From J027 sp965215855 (lineage in GTDB: Bacteria > Chloroflexota > Anaerolineae > Aggregatilineales > J027), in contig CBDCER010000002.1 of assembly GCA_965215855.1 (NCBI GenBank), positions 310,001-374,000 of the forward strand: a stretch of DNA of 64,000 nt. Reading direction: 5' to 3'. A program made the translations under genes and the position numbers. The notes under the pieces are model-generated. The model saw only the letters and a program-made list of their open reading frames with translations. It had not been told where the DNA came from and made no database searches. Shown here in pieces: positions 25,568 through 33,688 of this stretch (positions are counted from its first letter, which is position 1; each line of letters begins with the position of its first letter).

Positions 25568-25918
25568 ATGAATCTACTCAGGCAATTCCTACCCGGCGGC
25601 AATGCGCTCAACCTTGATGTTCAAGACGTATATCAGAACATGCAGAATGGCGCTGTGCCCTATCTATTAGATGTTCGCCAACCCTTTGAATTCCAGAACG
25701 GCCACATCCCCGGCTCGATTCTAGTTCCAATGAGTGATCTGCGCTCCCATCTTGAACAACTGCCACATGACCGCCACATTATCTGCATCTGTCGCTCTGG
25801 AGCGCGGAGCGGGATGGTGGCCCAACAGTTGGCAGGGCTGGGTTTGGAAGCCTATAACCTGCGCGGCGGTATGATCGCCTGGCAACGTGCAGGATTACCA
25901 ATCCAGATCGGGAACTAA
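25568..25918 (+). CDS. Single-domain rhodanese
   Basis: 116 residues. The rhodanese fold is marked by YLLDVRQPFEFQNGHIPGSI and the active-site loop CICRSGARSGMV with the persulfide Cys. It is cytoplasmic. It begins a four-gene rightward cluster with a TauE-type exporter (two-base gap), a DUF302 protein and an FmdB zinc ribbon, a combination commonly seen for sulfur handling. The LysR operator region lies upstream. Confidence 0.93.
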   Translation: MNLLRQFLPGGNALNLDVQDVYQNMQNGAVPYLLDVRQPFEFQNGHIPGSILVPMSDLRSHLEQLPHDRHIICICRSGARSGMVAQQLAGLGLEAYNLRGGMIAWQRAGLPIQIGN

Positions 25919-25920
25919 CA

Positions 25921-26670
25921 ATGGTCATTTTGGCAGGCCTGTTATTAGGCATGGTGATTGGGCTGCTGCTCGGCTTGATGGGCGGCGGCGGCTCGATTCT
26001 AACTGTGCCCGCTCTGGTCTACATTGCAGGCCAAAGTCCGCAGGCTGCCGTCACGACCTCGCTGGCGATTGTGGGAACTAACAGTGCTGTCGGAGCCTAT
26101 TTCCATAACACACAAGGCACACTGAATTGGCGTGTGGCTCTATTTTTTGGCGGCACAGGTATGGGCGCGGCCTATTTCGCAGCCGGTTTATCGCAGCATT
26201 TTTCGCAAACGATGCTGCTCGTGGCGTTTGCAGGGCTAATGCTGATAGTCGGGACGATGATGTTGCTGTATGAACGGCCCGAACACAACCCTAATGCCAG
26301 TCAAAGCCTGCCATTAATTATTGGGAGTGGGGTCGGCGTGGGCATCTTAACCGGTATATTGGGTGTCGGTGGTGGCTTTTTAATTGTCCCGGCGCTGGTC
26401 ATGCTGGTCGGATTGCCGATACAACAGGCGGTTGGCACATCGCTGGTTATCATCGCCATGAACAGCCTAGCCGGGTTGTTGGGACACCTGGACACTGGTG
26501 GCATTGATCTGCAACTGACGCTGGTGTTTATCGCCGCTGGTTTGATCGGGACATTTACTAGCGCACGCCTGAGTAAATATCTACAAGCCAACCAACTACG
26601 GCAATTGTTTGCGATCTTTGTTGTAATCATGGCTGTATTGCTGCTGTATGACAATTTACCAGATCTATAA
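25921..26670 (+). CDS. TauE/SafE-family (DUF81) sulfite/organosulfonate exporter
   Basis: 249 residues, about seven to eight membrane helices. It shows the duplicated family signatures GLLLGLMGGGGSILTVPALV near the N-terminus and GILTGILGVGGGFLIVPALV in the second half, each preceding a helix. This family exports sulfite, sulfoacetate or related anions. Immediate linkage to a rhodanese supports a role in disposing of or importing sulfur compounds. Confidence 0.92.
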   Translation: MVILAGLLLGMVIGLLLGLMGGGGSILTVPALVYIAGQSPQAAVTTSLAIVGTNSAVGAYFHNTQGTLNWRVALFFGGTGMGAAYFAAGLSQHFSQTMLLVAFAGLMLIVGTMMLLYERPEHNPNASQSLPLIIGSGVGVGILTGILGVGGGFLIVPALVMLVGLPIQQAVGTSLVIIAMNSLAGLLGHLDTGGIDLQLTLVFIAAGLIGTFTSARLSKYLQANQLRQLFAIFVVIMAVLLLYDNLPDL

Positions 26671-26685
26671 ACATTTGATAGAAAA

Positions 26686-26711
26686 CGGGCAAGCCACAAT
26701 TACGTTGCCCG
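26686..26711 (+). other. Stem-loop between tauE-like and DUF302 genes
   Basis: CGGGCAA and TTGCCCG make a 7-bp perfect stem with a 12-base loop, but no T run follows. It may stabilise mRNA or partly attenuate. Confidence 0.4.
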
Positions 26712-26729
26712 ACTGAAAGGAATAAGCAC

Positions 26730-27140
26730 ATGCAGGAAAAACTACGATTGGGCCTACAGGTAACGTTGGACACTGATTTCGATCAAGCGGTTGAGAAAGT
26801 GACAGCAGCACTGAAAGTTGAGGGGTTTGGCGTCTTGACCGAGATCGACGTGAAAGACACCCTCAAAAAGAAGATTGATGTGGACTTTCGTCCGTACAAA
26901 ATTTTGGGGGCTTGCAACCCACCGCTGGCACACCAAGCCCTGACGGCAACCCCAGAAATTGGCCTGTTGCTGCCATGCAACGTAACGGTTTCGTATGTGG
27001 AAGACAACATGACGGAAATAACCCTGGTTGACCCAATGTCGATGATGAGTTTTGTGGAACATCCTGATCTACAACCTATCGCTGCGGATGCCGGTGCGCG
27101 TCTGGCGCGAGTGAAAGCCAGCTTGGAGGAAAATAACTAA
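26730..27140 (+). CDS. DUF302-domain protein
   Basis: 136 residues. The DUF302 core is visible: FDQAVEKVTAALKVEGFGVLT, ILGACNPPLAHQAL and LLLPCNVTVSY. Family members are small soluble proteins found beside sulfur and metal genes. Their biochemical role is not established, although the conserved Cys residues in GACNPP and LPCN suggest metal or sulfur binding. AAAGGA lies about 10 bases upstream. Stop and next start overlap by one base (TAATG). Confidence 0.88.
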   Translation: MQEKLRLGLQVTLDTDFDQAVEKVTAALKVEGFGVLTEIDVKDTLKKKIDVDFRPYKILGACNPPLAHQALTATPEIGLLLPCNVTVSYVEDNMTEITLVDPMSMMSFVEHPDLQPIAADAGARLARVKASLEENN

Positions 27141-27355
27141 TGCCCATTTATGAATTTGACTGTGTGGATTGCAACAACGATTTTCAGAAATTGGTACACC
27201 GCATCAGCGCCATTGATGAGGTGACCTGTCCAGATTGTGGCAGTCCCAACATCAAGAAGAAACTGTCGATATTCTCATCGAAAATAGCCAGCACGAGTTC
27301 CGTTGCCAGCACCAGCAGCAACAGTAGCGCCAGTTGTGCGCCAGGTGGTGGCTGA
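27140..27355 (+). CDS. FmdB-type zinc-ribbon protein
   Basis: 71 residues. The zinc ribbon comprises MPIYEFDCVDCNNDFQ and EVTCPDCGSPNIKKK, four Cys in two C-x2-C knuckles. The Ser/Ala-rich tail ends CAPGGG, typical of FmdB-family regulatory proteins. It is coupled to the DUF302 gene and ends the sulfur cluster, before a terminator-like hairpin. Confidence 0.9.
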   Translation: MPIYEFDCVDCNNDFQKLVHRISAIDEVTCPDCGSPNIKKKLSIFSSKIASTSSVASTSSNSSASCAPGGG

Positions 27356-27403
27356 GGCATTCGATGGTAATGCTGGCCGTGTGCCAGCTTTCGCGCATAC
27401 ATC

Positions 27404-27445
27404 GACCAGTCGTAGCGGGTTGCGTTACGGCTGGTTTGCGTTTTT
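27404..27445 (+). terminator. Probable terminator of the rhodanese/tauE cluster
   Basis: ACCAGTCGTA pairs with TACGGCTGGT (one G-T wobble) around a 12-base loop. After TTGCG comes TTTTT. It is the only notable feature in the roughly 200-base gap before malate dehydrogenase. Confidence 0.6.
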
Positions 27446-27555
27446 CAGGCGGAATGACAACAGATTTGCCGCCATTCGTCCATTGTTTTTCACCTGAATC
27501 TCAGTAGACTCAGCACTATATGTGATAGATATGCAACACCTTAAGGAGTTTCACC

Positions 27556-28542
27556 GTGAAGCAACCTATTCGCGTCGCAGTGACAGGCGGCGCAGGTCAA
27601 ATTGGTTATAGTTTGTTGTTCCGGCTGGCAAATGGCGAAACATTTGGCACTGATCAACCTGTGATCCTGCAAATTTTGGAAATCCCGCAAGCAATGGACG
27701 GGCTGAAGGGTGTGGTCATGGAATTAAATGACTGCGCGTTCCCCCTCCTTGAAAACATCATCGCTACCGATGACCCCAACGTGGCATTCAAGGGTGTCAA
27801 CTGGGCGCTGTTGGTCGGCAGCCGCCCGCGCAGTGCGGATATGGAGCGCAAAGACCTGATCGCCATTAATGGCAAGATTTTCGTGGGGCAAGGCAAGGCC
27901 CTCAATGACAATGCGGCAGATGATGTGCGAATTGTGGTGATCGGTAATCCATGCAATACGAACTGTTTGGTCGCTCGCAAGAATGCTCCAGACATTCCGT
28001 CAGATCGTTGGTTCGCCATGACACGTCTGGATCAGAATCGTTCGCAAAGCCAGATCGCGACCAAGGCGGGTGTTTTGTCGCGGGATGTCACCAATCTGGG
28101 GGTTTGGGGCAACCACAGCGCCACACAATTCCCCAGTTTTGAACATGCCATGGTCAACGGAAAACCGGCTCTGGAGGCAATTCCGGATCGTGGCTGGTTC
28201 GAGAATGACTTTCTGAAGACAGTCCAGCAGCGTGGCAAAGCCATCATTCAGGCACGTGGCAAGAGTTCGGCAGCCAGCGCCGCCAATGCTGGCATCGATA
28301 CCATTGTTAGCCTATTAAATCCAACGCCCGCTGGCGACTGGCACAGTGTAGCCGTGATGTCGGACGGTAATCCGTATGGTGTCGCAGAGGATCTGATGTT
28401 CTCGTTCCCAATCCGCACCAATGCCGATGGCAGTTGGGAAATTGTGGACGGGCTGGAACTGAGCGACTATGCACGCCAGAAGATAGCAGCTACCGAAGCT
28501 GAATTGAAAGAAGAAAAAGCGGCGGTTGCTGACTTAATGTAG
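27556..28542 (+). CDS. mdh: Malate dehydrogenase (cytosolic-type)
   Basis: 328 residues. Interconverts malate and oxaloacetate with NAD(H) in the TCA cycle. The Rossmann start is VAVTGGAGQIGYSLLFRLA, the substrate-binding block is NPCNTNCLVA, and the catalytic His lies in VTNLGVWGNHSATQFP. TRLDQNRSQSQIA is characteristic of the cytosolic/thermophile-type MDH. The GTG start has AAGGAG eight bases upstream. A clear terminator follows. Monocistronic. Confidence 0.97.
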   Translation: MKQPIRVAVTGGAGQIGYSLLFRLANGETFGTDQPVILQILEIPQAMDGLKGVVMELNDCAFPLLENIIATDDPNVAFKGVNWALLVGSRPRSADMERKDLIAINGKIFVGQGKALNDNAADDVRIVVIGNPCNTNCLVARKNAPDIPSDRWFAMTRLDQNRSQSQIATKAGVLSRDVTNLGVWGNHSATQFPSFEHAMVNGKPALEAIPDRGWFENDFLKTVQQRGKAIIQARGKSSAASAANAGIDTIVSLLNPTPAGDWHSVAVMSDGNPYGVAEDLMFSFPIRTNADGSWEIVDGLELSDYARQKIAATEAELKEEKAAVADLM

Positions 28543-28560
28543 CAACATTCCGCAAAATTA

Positions 28561-28596
28561 AAGGGCACTACCATACGTCATGGTGTGCCTTTTTTG
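28561..28596 (+). terminator. Terminator of mdh
   Basis: AAGGGCACTACCAT pairs with ATGGTGTGCCTT (two single-base bulges) around a short loop and is followed by TTTTTTGTT. Confidence 0.85.
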
Positions 28597-28636
28597 TTGT
28601 AGCAAGCCAATAATTAAATAATTCGCTGGGTATCGC

Positions 28637-29683
28637 CTAACCGTATAATTTCTCCGCCATTGTTCGTGCTTGTTGGGGCCAGTCTGTCGGGTCCAGGTCT
28701 TCCAGGCCAGCCTTCTTTAAGGCTTTCTGCAACCCAGACACATCTGCTCTTGCCAGGTCATCGAAACTACGAACACGCGCAGCATACAGTGTATCCTGTA
28801 CCGCTTTGCTGATACCCCCAATCTGGGTAAGTTCATCGTACAAGTAGCCACTCTTGACACGCTCTTGTAACTCATTCAAAGCGGACATGTTGCCTTCGGC
28901 AGCCAATTTGGCCTGCCGTACCCAGGTCGTTGTGCTACCTACAATCCGAACTTTCTGTTCCGTCTTGACGATGCGCTCCAGATCTGTCGGAGACATGTCC
29001 GCGATTTGGGCGAAGGTCGTGATACCACTGGTGTTAAGTGCAGCAGCAACTTTTGGCCCGATTCCCTCAATGATCTTCAAGTCATCTGGTTCCGCCGGAG
29101 TAGCGTCTTCAACAACTTCAGCTACCGTTTCGGCTTCCTCAGCGACCGCTTCAGCTACTGTTTCAGCTTCCTCAGCAACCGCTTCAACAGCCTCTTCGAC
29201 TGGCGCGGCATCTTCAACCGCCTCGACCGCTTCAACGGCTTCCTCGACTGGCGCTACATCTTCAACCACCTCAACAGCTTCTTCGACTAGTGTAGCATCT
29301 TCAGCCGCCTCGACCGCTTCAGCGGCTTCCTCAACAACATCAACTTCGGCTATCTCAGCAGTCGCCATCGCATCGGCTACAATCGCGGCAGCATCGTCTT
29401 CCAGGGTGACCACGTCAGCATATTCTTCCTCATGTTCGTCGTGGTGATGACCGGTATAATAAGGTGTTTTCAAATCATCAAAACGTTTCCAGGGCTGGGT
29501 CGCCAACCACATTCCTGTGCCGATAGCAAGCAAAATAGCACCAGCAAGAACGACCATCTGGGCAGTGTCGCTGTCTGAGCCAAACCCAAGCATCGCACCA
29601 CCTGCCATCAACAAGAATATTCCCAATCCGGCAAAAACCGCCGCAATATTTTCCTTCATATTCAAAGGCTCGCGTGCAGACAT
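28637..29683 (-). CDS. Membrane protein with acidic Glu/Ala/Val repeat and helix-hairpin-helix domains
   Basis: 348 residues. Two N-terminal membrane helices (residues about 12-33 and 42-62) are followed by a His/Glu-rich stretch. Residues 90-210 are a low-complexity EAVEAVE/VEDAAPVEEA repeat. The C-terminal 140 residues hold two helix-hairpin-helix modules: LKIIEGIGPKVAAALN with GITTFAQIADM, and LTQIGGISKAVQDTLY with SFDDLARADVS. HhH modules usually bind DNA or act as protein dimerisation units. The ATG has AGGA upstream. The repeat could act as a long acidic spacer between membrane and HhH part (inference). Monocistronic. Confidence 0.75.
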   Translation of the reverse strand: MSAREPLNMKENIAAVFAGLGIFLLMAGGAMLGFGSDSDTAQMVVLAGAILLAIGTGMWLATQPWKRFDDLKTPYYTGHHHDEHEEEYADVVTLEDDAAAIVADAMATAEIAEVDVVEEAAEAVEAAEDATLVEEAVEVVEDVAPVEEAVEAVEAVEDAAPVEEAVEAVAEEAETVAEAVAEEAETVAEVVEDATPAEPDDLKIIEGIGPKVAAALNTSGITTFAQIADMSPTDLERIVKTEQKVRIVGSTTTWVRQAKLAAEGNMSALNELQERVKSGYLYDELTQIGGISKAVQDTLYAARVRSFDDLARADVSGLQKALKKAGLEDLDPTDWPQQARTMAEKLYG

Positions 29684-29755
29684 CGGCTAACCATCCTCCA
29701 ATAGAGTATCATTATTGTTAATTGGATTATTTATTGTGCCACAACAAGCACAATC

Positions 29756-30613
29756 ATGCGAATAATTGGAAATATGCCAAATATCGACATTCGTATACTA
29801 CAAACCATCGAGGAACTGACAGAAGTCGTCGAAGTCCAAGCGACGTTCTGGCGCGAAACACGCACGGTGATCCAGCGCAACATGTTGTTATCGTTAGCTC
29901 GGAATGGTGGGGCCATCATGGGTGCGTACCATGATGGCCGGATGATAGGGTTCATCATGGGCTATCTGGGGCTGGAACATCCACCATCGGGCCGTCCGGC
30001 TCGCGATCATCTGAAATTCGTCTCGCAACGCATGGCCGTGTTACCTGACTATCGCCATCAGGGGATTGGCTATCAACTAAAATTGGCACAGCGCCAATAT
30101 GCACGGCAACTCGATGTTCCGCTCATTACATGGACATTTGACCCACTGCTAAGCCGCAATGCTCATTTCAATCTTCACAAATTGGGTAGCATTTCGCGTC
30201 AATACATTGTGGATTACTACGGAGCCGATTCGCCTGTTGCGCTGGCTGGATCTACGGACCGGTGGCTAGTTGAATGGTGGGTAGGAAGTGAACACGTTAG
30301 TCAACGACTTGGCGGGATGAAGTCAAGTGCTGCTGACTATCTGGCAAATGCACGATATATACATCCTCTGGAGCAAGATAGAACTGCCCTGCTTGAACAT
30401 GTCGAAATACTGCTCATCGAGATACCTTATGACTATGAGCAAATAGTCGCAGATAACCCTGCTCAGGCACAACGATGGCGACAGCACAGCCGACGACTAT
30501 TCCAACTTTGTCTACAGGCAGGCTATGTGGTGGTGGATTATATCCGCGAACATGAACGCGGCTTTTATGTGCTGCGCCATACACCGCCCGTGTTATACTC
30601 TCGGAACGACTGA
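29756..30613 (+). CDS. GNAT-fold acetyltransferase (COG3375-like)
   Basis: 285 residues. The acetyl-CoA loop is VLPDYRHQGIGYQLKLAQ, and TWTFDPLLSRNAHFNLHKLG is typical of the COG3375 predicted acetyltransferases. The C-terminal 100 residues form a further domain without motif. The acceptor is unknown. An ATG at 29774 (MPNIDIRIL) has GGA close upstream and is an alternative start. It is followed 21 bases later by an aldo/keto reductase gene and may form an operon with it. Confidence 0.82.
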   Translation: MRIIGNMPNIDIRILQTIEELTEVVEVQATFWRETRTVIQRNMLLSLARNGGAIMGAYHDGRMIGFIMGYLGLEHPPSGRPARDHLKFVSQRMAVLPDYRHQGIGYQLKLAQRQYARQLDVPLITWTFDPLLSRNAHFNLHKLGSISRQYIVDYYGADSPVALAGSTDRWLVEWWVGSEHVSQRLGGMKSSAADYLANARYIHPLEQDRTALLEHVEILLIEIPYDYEQIVADNPAQAQRWRQHSRRLFQLCLQAGYVVVDYIREHERGFYVLRHTPPVLYSRND

Positions 30614-30634
30614 TTTTGTATAAAGGAGTTTTCA

Positions 30635-31582
30635 GTGAAATATCGTAATCTTGGCAAATCGGGTTTGAAGGTCAGTGTGTTGAGTCTGGGTGGCTGGCTC
30701 ACATTTGGCGGCAGTGTCAAAGATCGTGAACTGACCGAACAGATCATCACCCACGCTTATGAGGCAGGCATTAATTTCTTCGACATCGCCGACATCTACG
30801 CTCGCGGCGAGTCGGAACGGTATATGGGTACAGTGTTGTCCAGATTCCCCCGTCACACACTCATCATCTCGTCGAAAGTGTTCTGGCCGATGAGCGATGA
30901 CGTGAATGATCGTGGTCTTTCGCGCAAGCACATTATGGAAAGTATTGACAAATCGTTGCAGCGCATCGGCACGGACTACCTGGATATGTATTTTTGCCAC
31001 CGTTTCGACGAAGAAACGCCAGTTGAGGAAACCTGTCGGGCCATGGATGACCTCGTGCATCAGGGCAAAGTGCTGTATTGGGGCACAAGCGAATGGACGG
31101 CAGCCCAGCTTCAAGAGGCACTGGACATCTGTGAACGCTACAATCTCTATAAACCCCAGGTCGAGCAGCCGCAATACAATTTGCTGGTGAATCAGCTTAT
31201 GCACGACGATATTATCCCACTGGCCGAGCGTGAAGGATTGGGCCTGGTGGTTTGGAGTCCGCTGGCAAGCGGGGTTTTGACTGGCAAGTATGACGATGGC
31301 ATCCCTGAAAATAGCCGTTTGGCTCAAGAGGACTGGTTGCGTGAAGCGATTCAGGATAGCGAGATGAACCCGTTTGAGAAGACAAAGGCGCTCAAACCCA
31401 TCGCCGATGATCTGGGCATCAGCCGCGCTCAACTGGCACTGGCCTGGGCCATCCGTAAGAATGCCATTACGAGTGCGATTACAGGTGCGACCAAGCTGCG
31501 CCAATTGGAGCAAAATCTGACGGTACTTGACCTGGAAATTGACGAGGCGACATGGGCCAACGTTGACGCCATCTTCGCCTGA
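30635..31582 (+). CDS. Aldo/keto reductase (potassium-channel beta-subunit type)
   Basis: 315 residues of an NADPH-dependent TIM-barrel oxidoreductase. The catalytic tetrad is placed in FFDIADIYARGESE (Asp, Tyr), IISSKVFW (Lys) and MYFCHRFDE (His). The NADPH end is SAITGATKLRQLEQNL. The YRNLGKSGLKVSVLSLGGWL opening and GLVVWSPLASG block are those of the Kv-beta/YghZ group. GTG start with AAGGAG upstream. Substrate not predictable. Confidence 0.93.
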   Translation: MKYRNLGKSGLKVSVLSLGGWLTFGGSVKDRELTEQIITHAYEAGINFFDIADIYARGESERYMGTVLSRFPRHTLIISSKVFWPMSDDVNDRGLSRKHIMESIDKSLQRIGTDYLDMYFCHRFDEETPVEETCRAMDDLVHQGKVLYWGTSEWTAAQLQEALDICERYNLYKPQVEQPQYNLLVNQLMHDDIIPLAEREGLGLVVWSPLASGVLTGKYDDGIPENSRLAQEDWLREAIQDSEMNPFEKTKALKPIADDLGISRAQLALAWAIRKNAITSAITGATKLRQLEQNLTVLDLEIDEATWANVDAIFA

Positions 31583-31584
31583 GA

Positions 31585-32532
31585 CTAAGCACCCAGCGTT
31601 GCACCGTCAATCTCAGCAAATCCGTTGAGGAAGTCGGCAGCCCCCATCGCGGATCGTCCGGCCACTTGGAGCCGCGATGGGGCATAGCGTCCCTCGCCCG
31701 TGCCGATGACGAGTGGTGTATCCCCAGCTTGGCGTGTAACTTCTCCCACAGCCAGTCCCGCCGGATTGCCCTCCAGCACCCTACCCTGAAGAATCTTCAG
31801 TAGACGACTATCCCAATAGGTAAATGTTCCCGGCCAGGGATAGAAAGCTCGCACACGCCGGTCAATCTCGCTAGCAGATTGGCTCCAATCCAAACATCCA
31901 TCTTCTTTCTTGATACGCGGGGCATAGGTCATGAGCGTCTCGTCCTGGGGTTGGGGGTGAATGTCTCCGCGCAAATAGGCCCGCAATGTCCTAACCAGCA
32001 AGGGGCCGCCCAAAGCGGCCAATTTATCATGCAGGCTTTGTCCAGTCTCGTCGGTGGCAATCTCTACCGTTTCCTGACTGAGCATGGGGCCGGTATCTAG
32101 CCCGGCGTCCATTTGCATGATAGTGATGCCCGTCTGCGAATCGTCCGCCAGAATCGCGGCCTGGATAGGAGCTGCCCCGCGCCAACGAGGTAACAGCGAA
32201 GCATGGACATTCAGGCTGCTATGAGGCGGCAAATATAGCACAGCATCGCGCAAAATCTGTCCATAAGCCGCCACGACTTGTACATCCGGGGACCAACCGC
32301 GCAATTGTTCCAATACAGCATCGCCACGCAGTTTTTCGGGCTGAAAAACCGCGATACCTGCTGCCAGCGCCACCTGTTTGACCGGGCTGGGACGCAATTT
32401 ATTGCCACGTCCGGCGGGGCGGTCTGGCTGGGTAACGACCCCCACCACCTGAAAATCCTCGGCGTCGATTAAGGCTTGCAGAGATGGCACAGCAAAGTCC
32501 GGCGTGCCCATGAACACCACGCGATGAGACAT
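31585..32532 (-). CDS. fmt: Methionyl-tRNA formyltransferase
   Basis: 315 residues. Formylates initiator Met-tRNA using 10-formyl-THF. Motifs: VVFMGTPDFAVPSLQ at the N-terminus, the catalytic NVHASLLPRWRGAAPIQAAI block, and ETGITIMQMDAGLDTGPML. The C-terminal OB-fold domain is present (YPWPGTFTYWDSRLLKIL). The ATG at 32532 is chosen over an upstream TTG-type extension because the family begins MSHRVVFMG. Convergent with the aldo/keto reductase gene and divergent from the next membrane protein. Confidence 0.97.
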   Translation of the reverse strand: MSHRVVFMGTPDFAVPSLQALIDAEDFQVVGVVTQPDRPAGRGNKLRPSPVKQVALAAGIAVFQPEKLRGDAVLEQLRGWSPDVQVVAAYGQILRDAVLYLPPHSSLNVHASLLPRWRGAAPIQAAILADDSQTGITIMQMDAGLDTGPMLSQETVEIATDETGQSLHDKLAALGGPLLVRTLRAYLRGDIHPQPQDETLMTYAPRIKKEDGCLDWSQSASEIDRRVRAFYPWPGTFTYWDSRLLKILQGRVLEGNPAGLAVGEVTRQAGDTPLVIGTGEGRYAPSRLQVAGRSAMGAADFLNGFAEIDGATLGA

Positions 32533-32624
32533 CCTTAATGATCCTCTCAGAAAGTTTTTGTTGCCAGGAACCACACACTATAGTAGAGTGAGAATATAGT
32601 CAAGAGTTTTACGGGGTGTGAGAT

Positions 32625-33350
32625 ATGGGTAATCCTTTCCGCCAGATCAATAAAGCCAGTCGGCAAGCCAACCGGGCTATAAACGCCCCCCAACGTCAGG
32701 CTCGTCGTGTACTCCGTCAGCCAGGCCAGCAAGTGCGGCGGGCAAAAAGTCGAGCACGTCGTTTGCAACAAGCGCCACGCCGCATGAAAAATCAGGCATT
32801 GCGTCCGGTGCGCGGGATGCAACGAGACATGAACTATATGCGGAATCAAGCCGCTGGTGGTCGTGGCAGAAGTGGGCGTGCATACAAACGTCGTCCAGAC
32901 CGTATGGCCCCCACTGATTTTGGTGTCAGTGCCATGCTTTATCCATTTGGGTTTTTCCTGACGCCGATTGGTGGCATGATCGCCGATTGGGACACCGCCT
33001 ACATCCGCTATCATCTGGCCCATGCCCGGTTGCTATCGTTGCTGGGCTTCATATTCGTACCGATTGCGTTTGTGCTGTTGCTTATTTCGCCGCCACTGGC
33101 GCTCATCCCGATAGTACCGATGCTGATGCTGTGGGGCTATGCGTGGTATCTGGGTTTCCAGGCCTATGGCGGCAGCTATGTGTATATACCGATTCTGTCA
33201 GGGATTGCCGAACGCCGGGGCATGATTGACTTCGAGACACTGGAACAAGTGCAAGATGAGCAAATGCAACAGATGTATCAGCCCGGCTATGGACCATCGC
33301 CCGGCCAGGGAATGCCGCCCCCACCCGATTTAGGGCCATCAGATTTCTAG
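32625..33350 (+). CDS. Membrane protein with long basic N-terminus, unknown function
   Basis: 241 residues. Residues 1-95 are strikingly Arg/Gln-rich and probably disordered (RQVNRAINAP-like, LRQPGQQVRRAKSRARRLQQ). Residues 100-185 hold two or three membrane segments (GFIFVPIAFVLLLISPPLAL and following). The tail is Pro/Gly/Gln-rich (GYGPSPGQGMPPPP). The basic region could contact nucleic acid or acidic lipid head groups (inference). Its 3' end overlaps a convergent small gene by four bases. Not recognised. Confidence 0.6.
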   Translation: MGNPFRQINKASRQANRAINAPQRQARRVLRQPGQQVRRAKSRARRLQQAPRRMKNQALRPVRGMQRDMNYMRNQAAGGRGRSGRAYKRRPDRMAPTDFGVSAMLYPFGFFLTPIGGMIADWDTAYIRYHLAHARLLSLLGFIFVPIAFVLLLISPPLALIPIVPMLMLWGYAWYLGFQAYGGSYVYIPILSGIAERRGMIDFETLEQVQDEQMQQMYQPGYGPSPGQGMPPPPDLGPSDF

Positions 33351-33553
33351 TCCTGACGACGACTCAGCAATACTTCAGCATATGAGAACACGGCAGCGCC
33401 AATCAAACAACAGACTGCTGTGATAACAAATCCATTGAGCATCTCGGCATCCTGGCTCAAAAAGATGCCAACGACTGCCCCAGATAGAATACCCAGGTTT
33501 AGAACCAACCGTGAGGGCTGTGGCAATGGCCCTCCTTTTTTTTCAAACATCAT
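33347..33553 (-). CDS. Small two-helix membrane protein, unknown
   Basis: 68 residues with two hydrophobic helices (about residues 16-34 and 40-60) and short charged ends. It starts MMFEKK at the paired ATGs near 33548-33553. The 3' end overlaps the convergent gene by four bases. The size and topology recall AtpI-type proteins, but no ATP synthase genes are near and no motif supports this. Confidence 0.4.
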   Translation of the reverse strand: MMFEKKGGPLPQPSRLVLNLGILSGAVVGIFLSQDAEMLNGFVITAVCCLIGAAVFSYAEVLLSRRQD

Positions 33554-33688
33554 TGTTTCGCTATCTCAAATCGCTTAATTTCCTGTATATGATAACTTGC
33601 TAATCCAGCGTTGTCAGGCTATTGTCTGGCATGGTAACATCAACAGATCAATATTCTGAATCTTGAACCTATTTAGAGCGAGATACGC

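Noticed and set aside
29100..29390. Repeats that could suggest a CRISPR array
   Set aside because: They are short, irregular, in frame and without unique spacers of uniform length; they encode the Glu/Ala/Val repeat. No CRISPR array or cas gene was found in the window.
28854..29447. A 197-residue Ser/Ala/Thr-rich frame opposite the acidic repeat protein
   Set aside because: Its composition is just the complement of the Glu/Ala/Val repeat, and there is no ribosome site.
30632..31513. A 293-residue open frame antisense to the aldo/keto reductase gene
   Set aside because: Rich in His, Gln and Cys without fold pattern, fully opposite a well-supported oxidoreductase, hence a shadow.
33347..33553. 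Naming the small membrane protein AtpI
   Set aside because: Topology is similar but no ATP synthase genes are near and no motif supports it.
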